Origin: JAAGZL01 sp050291725
GTDB taxonomy: Bacteria > Pseudomonadota > Gammaproteobacteria > Chromatiales > Chromatiaceae
Reading direction: 5' to 3'
NCBI GenBank assembly: GCA_050291725.1
Contig: JBNKKH010000031.1
Location: 1 to 64,000 of the forward strand
Length of the DNA stretch: 64,000 nt
Shown: one piece after another, positions 58,439-64,000 of the stretch
Position numbering within the stretch: position 1 is the stretch's first letter
How the letters are laid out: each line of letters opens with the position of its first letter
Notes under the pieces: model-generated
What the model saw: the letters and a program-made list of their open reading frames with translations, nothing else
Told to the model about the DNA's origin: nothing
Databases searched by the model: none
Position numbers and translations under genes: made by a program

Positions 58439-58657
58439 TTAACGGGCGCGATAGGTAATTCGTCCTTTACTCAGATCGTAAGGTGTAAGCTGCACGGTTA
58501 CAGTGTCACCGGTAAGAATGCGGATGTAGTGCTTACGCATCTTGCCCGAGATGTGGGCAGTTACAACATGACCATTCTCCAGTTCTACCCGGAACATGGT
58601 GTTAGGTAGGGTCTCAACAACCGTCCCTTCCATTTCAATAAAATCTTCTTTCGCCAT
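58439..58657 (-). CDS. infA: Translation initiation factor IF-1
   Basis: A 72-residue S1/OB-fold protein. MAKEDFIEMEGTVVETLPNT, FRVELENGHVVTAHISGKMRKHYIRILTGDTVTVQL-type motifs are present in order (N-terminal, HISGKMRKHYIRI, and the closing GRITYRAR). Length and ends are canonical. Lies between clpA (convergent) and the Bpt gene on the same strand. Confidence 0.98.
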   Translation of the reverse strand: MAKEDFIEMEGTVVETLPNTMFRVELENGHVVTAHISGKMRKHYIRILTGDTVTVQLTPYDLSKGRITYRAR

Positions 58658-58737
58658 TAGGTATCCTAGTTAATCTATTTCTGTAGCGGCCGGAGTATAA
58701 CACAAGCTGGTGTGGTGAAATCCAGCTTTATCCTGCA

Positions 58738-59499
58738 TTAATCGGATAATTTATCAATTGATATGTTTGCTTCGGAAGAAAACTCCTTCCAAATTCCGTC
58801 ACTGTAGACCTGAATAGGCCGGTAATCTTGCTTATATTGCATTTTTTTGCAGCCCGGAATCCAGTATCCCAGATAGAGCCAGCGTAGATTTTGGCGTTTA
58901 GCTTCTTCAATTTGCCACAATATCGATACTACTCCTGGGCTAAGAGCGGATAGGGCAGGGTCAAAGAAGGTGTACACCGCTGATATTCCATTGGGCAGTA
59001 GATCAATCACAGCTACTGAAAATAGCTTGTCATCCAGATGAAACTCCACAAAAGCGGTATAGCACCAGGGGGTTATAAGAAATCTACAGTAATCATCTTG
59101 CGTTGGGTTTGCCATATCGCCGTCGGGATGGCGTGAGTTAATATAGGTAGCGTAGAGTTCAAAATGATCTTGGCTGAATTGTGCCGGAACCACCTTGACC
59201 TTCAGGCTGTCTTTAAGCCGATTCCAGGCCCGACGCTGGCTGCGTCTGGGAGTAAACCTCTCCACTGGAATGCGAACAGATAAGCAGGCCTTACAGCTAT
59301 TACAGTCGGGTCGATATATATCACCGCCGCTGCGACGAAATCCCATATCCAGCAGTGACTGGTAAAACTCGGGGCTCTTCCTAGCCTCTGGGTCTATGAA
59401 TATAGTTTGTGCTGATCTGTTCGGCAGATAGGAGCAGGGGTGTTCAGGTGTTATTAGTAGTTTGATGCGTCCATCGCGCTCTCTGTCGTTATCGCTCAT
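58738..59499 (-). CDS. bpt: Aspartate/glutamate leucyltransferase Bpt (bacterial ATE1-like)
   Basis: A 253-residue aminoacyl-tRNA protein transferase. It has HPCSYLPNRSAQTIFIDP, YRPDCNSCKACLSVRIPVE (Cys cluster), FTPRRSQRRAWNRL, and LGYWIPGCKKMQYKQDYRP. Bpt adds Leu to proteins with N-terminal Asp or Glu, creating N-degrons for ClpS. Its start overlaps the aat stop by 4 bp (ATGA). Confidence 0.94.
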   Translation of the reverse strand: MSDNDRERDGRIKLLITPEHPCSYLPNRSAQTIFIDPEARKSPEFYQSLLDMGFRRSGGDIYRPDCNSCKACLSVRIPVERFTPRRSQRRAWNRLKDSLKVKVVPAQFSQDHFELYATYINSRHPDGDMANPTQDDYCRFLITPWCYTAFVEFHLDDKLFSVAVIDLLPNGISAVYTFFDPALSALSPGVVSILWQIEEAKRQNLRWLYLGYWIPGCKKMQYKQDYRPIQVYSDGIWKEFSSEANISIDKLSD

Positions 59500-60200
59500 G
59501 GTCTACTACTCTCTATTTGCCATGAATTGGCGCTGGGTTTAGTGAAGCAAAATTCTGCAAGGAGTTCGCTAAACTCTGAACGTGGAATCTCTTCTGCACC
59601 CAGGCTTATTAAGTGTTCAGAGTAGACTTGGCAGTCGATCAGCTCATAACCCCACGCAATGAGCTTTTCACAAAGATTGACCAGAGCGATCTTAGAAGCG
59701 TTGCTTCTGCGACTGAACATAGATTCGCCAAAAAATAACTTACCGATAGCAACTCCGTAAAGCCCGCCTACAAGACTGTTCTCTTCCCATACCTCTACTG
59801 AGTGGGCATCCCCCTGGTTAAATAGCTCCAGATAAGCCTGTTTCATCTCTGGGGTAATCCAGGTGTCAGACTGTTTCTCTCGTGGTGCGGCACAGGCTGT
59901 TATAACATCTTCAAACGCCTGGTCTGTAGTGACGGTTAGGTTGCTGTTGCGGATATATTTACGCAGGCTACGTGAGACCTGCAAGCGCTCAGGATAGAGA
60001 ACTGTTCTGGGATCAGGTGACCACCAGAGGATGGGTTGATCATGGTTATACCAAGGGAATATACCGAATCTGTAGGCATTCAATAGCCTGGTTGGGGAGA
60101 GGTCTCCCCCAATTGCCAGCAGGCCATCTGGCTCTTGTTCAGCCTGTTCTACAGGTGGAAACGCTTGCTTGGGGTTGTTGGGGTCAAGGATAAACAGCAT
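59496..60200 (-). CDS. aat: Leucyl/phenylalanyl-tRNA--protein transferase
   Basis: A 234-residue Aat. Visible motifs are FPPVEQAEQEPDGLLAIGGDL, AYRFGIFPWYN, PILWWSPDPRTVLYP, AYLELFNQGDAHSVEVWE, LVGGLYGVAIGKLFFGESMFS and ELIDCQVYSEHLISLGAEEI. It adds Leu or Phe to N-terminal Lys or Arg, making ClpS substrates. It is the promoter-proximal gene of aat-bpt. Confidence 0.97.
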   Translation of the reverse strand: MLFILDPNNPKQAFPPVEQAEQEPDGLLAIGGDLSPTRLLNAYRFGIFPWYNHDQPILWWSPDPRTVLYPERLQVSRSLRKYIRNSNLTVTTDQAFEDVITACAAPREKQSDTWITPEMKQAYLELFNQGDAHSVEVWEENSLVGGLYGVAIGKLFFGESMFSRRSNASKIALVNLCEKLIAWGYELIDCQVYSEHLISLGAEEIPRSEFSELLAEFCFTKPSANSWQIESSRP

Positions 60201-60242
60201 AATCAGAGATTACTTGGAAATTGAAACAGATGGAACAAGCGG

Positions 60243-60914
60243 ATGAGTCAACAAACTTTGCGAATTCTGGTCGGAAATAAACTGCAACTGCAGAAAGTTG
60301 ATGTGGAATCTGGTGAAAGATACTCCTCCACAGTTATTGGCTTCGTGCCTGGTAAAAGTCTGCTTATAACTACTCCCTTGGTAAATAATAAATCTATCAT
60401 GGTCAAAGAGGGACAGCAATTTGCTGTCAGAATGGTCCAGGGTAGTTACATACAGGGATTTGTGGCGAAGGTGCTACATAACTCCCTGTCGCCATATCCT
60501 TATGTTCATCTAAGTTTTCCCAAAGAGGTGGAGAGGATAGAGATACGCAATGCTGACCGGGTGGAGACAGACGTGCCTGTGCTAGCTAAGAACTCTAAAC
60601 TTCCTGATGAGCAGGGCAACTGGAAACAGGCATCTATTAAAGATATAAGCGCAACAGGCTCTAAACTTGAAAGCATGAGTAAGATTGGAGAGGAGGGCGA
60701 AACTGTTACGCTTAAATTTAAACTAAATATCTGTGCCCAGGAGGAAGAGATGGAGTTAAAGACCAAGATCATGCACCTGGATGAGCCAGATAATGTTGGA
60801 GCCGATGAGTGGGGTATCTATACCTACGGCATCAAATTTGAGGAGCATGGTCGCCTGGAGCGAGTGCTAATTCAGAACTATGTGCTGGAACAGCTCATGA
60901 GTCACACGATTTAA
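60243..60914 (+). CDS. YcgR-like PilZ-domain protein (cyclic-di-GMP effector)
   Basis: A 223-residue cytoplasmic protein. The N-terminal part (about 1-95) resembles the YcgR flagellar-brake domain (VIGFVPGKSLLITTPL, GQQFAVRMVQGSYIQGF). The PilZ part starts with RNADR (an RxxxR motif) near residue 101 and contains DISATGSKLES (D-x-S-x-x-G), the second c-di-GMP-binding motif. It probably slows flagellar motility when c-di-GMP rises, linking to the GGDEF-EAL proteins elsewhere in the window. It is divergent from aat and convergent with trxB. Confidence 0.88.
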   Translation: MSQQTLRILVGNKLQLQKVDVESGERYSSTVIGFVPGKSLLITTPLVNNKSIMVKEGQQFAVRMVQGSYIQGFVAKVLHNSLSPYPYVHLSFPKEVERIEIRNADRVETDVPVLAKNSKLPDEQGNWKQASIKDISATGSKLESMSKIGEEGETVTLKFKLNICAQEEEMELKTKIMHLDEPDNVGADEWGIYTYGIKFEEHGRLERVLIQNYVLEQLMSHTI

Positions 60915-60943
60915 TCCGCAGGCCCGGCCGCAGACCTGCGGAT
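60914..60943. terminator. Hairpin between convergent PilZ and trxB genes
   Basis: ATCCGCAGG (60914-60922) and CCTGCGGAT (60935-60943) form a 9-bp perfect stem around a 12-nt GC-rich loop, 9 bp before the end of trxB. It likely serves both transcripts. Confidence 0.65.
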
Positions 60944-60952
60944 ATCATTTAT

Positions 60953-61918
60953 CTATTTTCCATTCGCATCTAAGGCATCTAGATAGCGTTCAGCATCCAG
61001 GGCAGCCATGCAGCCGGTTCCTGCTGAGGTAACGGCCTGTTTGTAGACGTGGTCCATAACATCACCAGCAGCAAAGACGCCTTCAATACTGGTTTGGGTG
61101 GCATTGCCCTCAATACCGCCAGTCACAGTCAGATATCCGTAATGCTTCTCTAGTTGATCGCCAAAGATGTCGGTATTGGGTTTATGTCCAATAGCGATGA
61201 AGATACCTTGCAGATCAATATCTTTAGTGGAGCCATCTTTAACATTTTTAATGCGCATACCGGTTACGCCAGTATCATCGCCCAGCACCTCTTCCAGTAC
61301 GTGATCCCACTCGATGGTAATATTGCCGTTTTCGGCCTTCTGTTTTACCTGGTCGGCCAGGATTTTTTCGGAACGGAAGGCGTCACGTCGGTGTACTACG
61401 GTTACTTCAGAGGCAATATTTGAAAGATAGAGGGCCTCTTCTACCGCGGTGCTACCGCCGCCGATAACGGCAACCTTTTGATCTCTATAAAAAAATCCAT
61501 CACAGGTAGCGCAGGCAGAAACACCGCGCCCTTTGAAGTTTTCCTCTGATTCCAAACCCAGGTATTGGGCAGAAGCTCCGGTTGCTATGATCAGGGCATC
61601 GCAGGTATAGGTCGCCTGATCACCAATCAGCTTAAACGGCTTTTCTGTGAGTTCAGTGGTGTGGATATGGTCAAAGATGATCTCGGTATTAAACCGTTGA
61701 GCATGTTTCAGCATGCGATCCATTAACTCCGGGCCCTGTACCCCTTCGTTGTCCCCAGGCCAGTTATCTACCTCGGTGGTGGTGGTTAGCTGTCCACCCT
61801 GTTCCATGCCTGTTATCAGAACAGGGTCGAGATTGGCGCGCGCTGCATAGATGGCTGCCGTATAACCGGCTGGACCAGATCCTAAGATTAGCAAGCGACA
61901 GTGTCTGGTTTCACTCAT
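60953..61918 (-). CDS. trxB: Thioredoxin-disulfide reductase
   Basis: A 321-residue low-molecular-weight thioredoxin reductase. FAD site LLILGSGPAGYTAAIYAARAN, NADPH site VIGGGSTAVEEAL, redox-active CATCDGFFY, and the C-terminal FAD-binding GVFAAGDVMDHVYKQA. It passes NADPH electrons to thioredoxin. Divergent from ftsK, the usual gammaproteobacterial order trxB/ftsK. Confidence 0.98.
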   Translation of the reverse strand: MSETRHCRLLILGSGPAGYTAAIYAARANLDPVLITGMEQGGQLTTTTEVDNWPGDNEGVQGPELMDRMLKHAQRFNTEIIFDHIHTTELTEKPFKLIGDQATYTCDALIIATGASAQYLGLESEENFKGRGVSACATCDGFFYRDQKVAVIGGGSTAVEEALYLSNIASEVTVVHRRDAFRSEKILADQVKQKAENGNITIEWDHVLEEVLGDDTGVTGMRIKNVKDGSTKDIDLQGIFIAIGHKPNTDIFGDQLEKHYGYLTVTGGIEGNATQTSIEGVFAAGDVMDHVYKQAVTSAGTGCMAALDAERYLDALDANGK

Positions 61919-62271
61919 GGGTAATTACTCCGGAATTTGAGGTAAAAGTTTATTTAAGTTGTTTTCTGAATCTTGTTGATAGGTGAGTTAACCATATATG
62001 CATTAACATCGCGAAATTCAATCAGATAGGCAAATTCTACGTAATGTACTGTTGGGGGTAAAGCGGTGAATAGTCCTCTCTAGTTCCTTTAGAAATTAGA
62101 CTAGATATGTTATATAACTATATAATAGATAAGCAACTATTTCTCTATCATATGGGCTGTGACTTAAAATCGATTGTTAAGCAGCGAAGTTAAAAATAGG
62201 GGATAATGACAATTGCTAATCAAATCGATTGTGTTAAAGGCTCTATCATCAGCCATCAGCTAGGTAAAAAA
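61919..62271. other. Divergent trxB/ftsK regulatory region
   Basis: These 353 bp hold the promoters of trxB and ftsK. An AT-only block (near 62108-62130, TATGTTATATAACTATATAATAG-like) is a likely promoter core. The 11-bp sequence AAATCGATTGT occurs at 62167-62177 and again at 62222-62232, 55 bp apart. An in-frame ATG at 62206 is an alternative ftsK start. Confidence 0.5.
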
Positions 62272-64000
62272 GTGTCACAAGCAAGAAAAACGGTTACACA
62301 ACAGGAGCAGGCAGGAACTGGTCTCAATAGGCGACTGCGGGAAGGCATAATGCTACTCATGCTGGCAGTGTCAGCTTACTTGCTGCTCTCGCTATTTAGT
62401 TTTTCTCCCCAGGATCCAGGCTGGTCCTACACCGGGGGACAGAAGCAGGTTATGAATGCAGGTGGTCCCGTGGGTGCATGGTTTGCCGATGTATTTCTAA
62501 ACCTGTTTGGAATTTTTGCCTATATCTTCCCCTTCATGTTGGCTTGGAGCAGTTGGGTTGTGCTGTATCAGGGAGAACAGGACGAATCGATTAATCTGAC
62601 CCTTATTAACCTGCGGGCCTTAGGTTTTATTCTAACTCTGGCGTGTGGAAGTACCCTCTCTTCCATGCACGTATCCTCATTCAATATTCCATTTCCTACT
62701 GGAACAGGCGGCATACTGGGCTCTTTTCTTGAAGAGCAGATGACCGATGTTTTTAGCGCAACAGGAGGAACACTGCTGCTAATCGCTCTGTTTTTGGGTG
62801 GCGTAACCCTATTTACCGGCGTCTCATGGTTTACGGTAATGGATCGGATAGGAGAGGTGACCCTGAATCTATTCGAGAAGGCTATGCACATCTACCGTGG
62901 TCTCCAGGATGAACAGAAGGTCAAAGAGGTGAAGCGTCAGCGCAAGGATGCCCTCAAGATCGAGAAGAAAAGACAGATTGAGCGCAAACCACCCAAGATT
63001 GAGCCGGTAATGAGCGAAATCAAACAGAGCGCCAGAATCGAGAAAGAGAAGCAGGTGCCTCTTTTTGCTAAAGATCACGCAGGAGAGCTGCCACCATTGG
63101 CGCTGCTGGATCAGGTTAAGAGAAGTGAGACCGGTTTTACCAAAGAGGCGCTAGAGGCTATTTCCAGGCTGGTAGAAATCAAGCTGCGTGATTTTGGCAT
63201 AGAGGTTGAGGTGGTAGCAGTCTGTCCAGGTCCAGTTGTGACCCTGTTTGAGCTGCAACTAGCTCCAGGCCTCAAGGTGAGCAAAATAACCAATCTTTCC
63301 AAAGACCTTGCTCGAGCCCTATCTACCACTAGCGTGCGGGTGGTAGAGGTGATACCAGGAAAATCCTATGTTGGTCTGGAGATACCAAACGAAGATAGAG
63401 AGATGGTCTATCTGAGCGAGGTTCTTAAGTCTGAAGCCTATGATAAAGCCAAGTCCCCCCTCACTATGGCCCTGGGCAAAAGCATTTCCGGTGAGCCTCG
63501 GGTTGCTGACCTGGGCAAGATGCCCCATGCGCTAATAGCAGGTACCACCGGTGCTGGTAAGTCTGTAGCTATTAACGCCATGATTCTAAGTATTCTCTAC
63601 AAGGCTAAGCCTGAAGAGGTACGCATGATCATGGTAGACCCCAAGATGCTGGAGCTTTCAGTATATGAGGGGATACCCCATCTATTAACTCCTGTGGTAA
63701 CAGATATGAAAGAGGCCGCCAATGCTTTGCGTTGGTGTGTAATGGAGATGGAGCAGCGCTTCCGTTTCATGGCCTCTGTTGGGGTACGTAACCTTGCCGG
63801 CTATAACAAAAAGCTCAAGGATGCGCAGAAGGAGGGCAAACAGTTGCCTAATCCTCTTTATCGCAGTGATCTTCCAGAAGGCCAGGAGCAGACCCAGCAG
63901 GAGTTTTTGCAACCACTGCCATACATCGTTGTCATAATCGATGAGTTGGCTGATATGATGATGGTTGTGGGCAAGAAGGTAGAAGAGCTGATTGCCCGCC
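62272..64000 (+). CDS. ftsK: DNA translocase FtsK (3'-truncated by window edge)
   Basis: 576 codons of FtsK are visible. After a basic N-terminus come four membrane helices (about 25-200: LLMLAVSAYLLLSLFSFSPQDPGW, then VFLNLFGIFAYIFPFMLAW), an unusually short charged linker (about 205-275), and the motor: the Walker A site LIAGTTGAGKSVAINAM near 63535-63590 and Walker B VIIDELADMM near the window end. It pumps DNA during chromosome dimer resolution at the septum. The start is taken as GTG 62272, with ATG 62206 as alternative. The gamma domain lies beyond the window. Confidence 0.93.
   Translation, partial: MSQARKTVTQQEQAGTGLNRRLREGIMLLMLAVSAYLLLSLFSFSPQDPGWSYTGGQKQVMNAGGPVGAWFADVFLNLFGIFAYIFPFMLAWSSWVVLYQGEQDESINLTLINLRALGFILTLACGSTLSSMHVSSFNIPFPTGTGGILGSFLEEQMTDVFSATGGTLLLIALFLGGVTLFTGVSWFTVMDRIGEVTLNLFEKAMHIYRGLQDEQKVKEVKRQRKDALKIEKKRQIERKPPKIEPVMSEIKQSARIEKEKQVPLFAKDHAGELPPLALLDQVKRSETGFTKEALEAISRLVEIKLRDFGIEVEVVAVCPGPVVTLFELQLAPGLKVSKITNLSKDLARALSTTSVRVVEVIPGKSYVGLEIPNEDREMVYLSEVLKSEAYDKAKSPLTMALGKSISGEPRVADLGKMPHALIAGTTGAGKSVAINAMILSILYKAKPEEVRMIMVDPKMLELSVYEGIPHLLTPVVTDMKEAANALRWCVMEMEQRFRFMASVGVRNLAGYNKKLKDAQKEGKQLPNPLYRSDLPEGQEQTQQEFLQPLPYIVVIIDELADMMMVVGKKVEELIAR

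Noticed and set aside
1..64000. CRISPR arrays, tRNA or rRNA genes, intact insertion sequences
   Set aside because: No regularly spaced repeats, no tRNA-like cloverleaf with a T-loop GTTCGA signature outside coding genes, and no transposase-like frame were recognised.

Overview
The window reads as a chromosomal segment of a free-living or facultatively host-associated sulfur-oxidising gammaproteobacterium, most like the Chromatiales or related thiotrophic lineages. The evidence is gene order as much as gene content: hrcA-grpE-dnaK-dnaJ-dapB, divergent bamE/fur beside recN and nadK, smc-zipA-ligA, trpS-scpA-scpB-rluB, and clpS-clpA-infA-bpt-aat followed by trxB and ftsK are all typical of Gammaproteobacteria. 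A TsdA-like cytochrome, a DsrE/TusA/SQR-like cluster and a second dihaem cytochrome point to sulfur-compound oxidation. Genus cannot be decided from the sequence alone. No rRNA, tRNA, CRISPR array or intact insertion sequence was seen.

Layout. 1-3.9 kb: a 5'-truncated hybrid histidine kinase overlapping a REC-PAS-GGDEF-EAL protein. 3.9-6.4 kb (minus): a TsdA-like membrane-anchored dihaem cytochrome and a SulP anion transporter, overlapping by 4 bp. 6.7-8.3 kb (minus): a FliK-like protein and a FlhB C-terminal-domain protein. 8.5-12 kb: a membrane pentapeptide-repeat protein, then the complete AmmeMemoRadiSam trio. 12-17.2 kb: bamE, fur, recN, nadK and hrcA. 17.2-22.1 kb: grpE, dnaK, dnaJ and dapB, with two clear sigma-32 promoters. 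22.1-27.5 kb: a stretch that breaks the usual dapB-carAB synteny, holding an orphan periplasmic binding protein, a CHASE-PAS-GGDEF-EAL protein and a canonical FliK. 27.7-34 kb: lapA, lapB, pyrF, a lamin-tail/VPLPA-CTERM protein, a BA14K-like protein, smpB, an NSS transporter, ratA and rnfH. 34.1-36.9 kb (minus): queF, a nucleotide-sugar dehydrogenase and a UDP-sugar epimerase. 37.1-43.8 kb: smc, zipA, ligA. 44-48 kb: the sulfur module (DsrE-like, TusA-like, SQR-like flavoprotein and DUF1641 on minus; a small unknown protein and a c4-like cytochrome on plus). 48-55.4 kb: yciI, rnm, yciO, site-2 protease, trpS, scpAB, rluB, a MagIII-like glycosylase and a cold-shock protein. 55.8-64 kb: clpS, clpA, infA, bpt, aat, a PilZ protein, trxB and the start of ftsK.

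Themes. Cyclic-di-GMP signalling and motility recur: two sensory GGDEF-EAL proteins, a YcgR/PilZ effector, two FliK-type proteins and a FlhB-tail protein. Both GGDEF-EAL proteins are paired with periplasmic-binding-type sensing. Sulfur metabolism appears twice, 38 kb apart. Chromosome maintenance is represented by SMC plus both kleisin-complex partners, RecN, LigA, ZipA and FtsK. A complete bacterial N-degron pathway (Aat and Bpt transferases, ClpS adaptor, ClpA unfoldase) lies within 5 kb.
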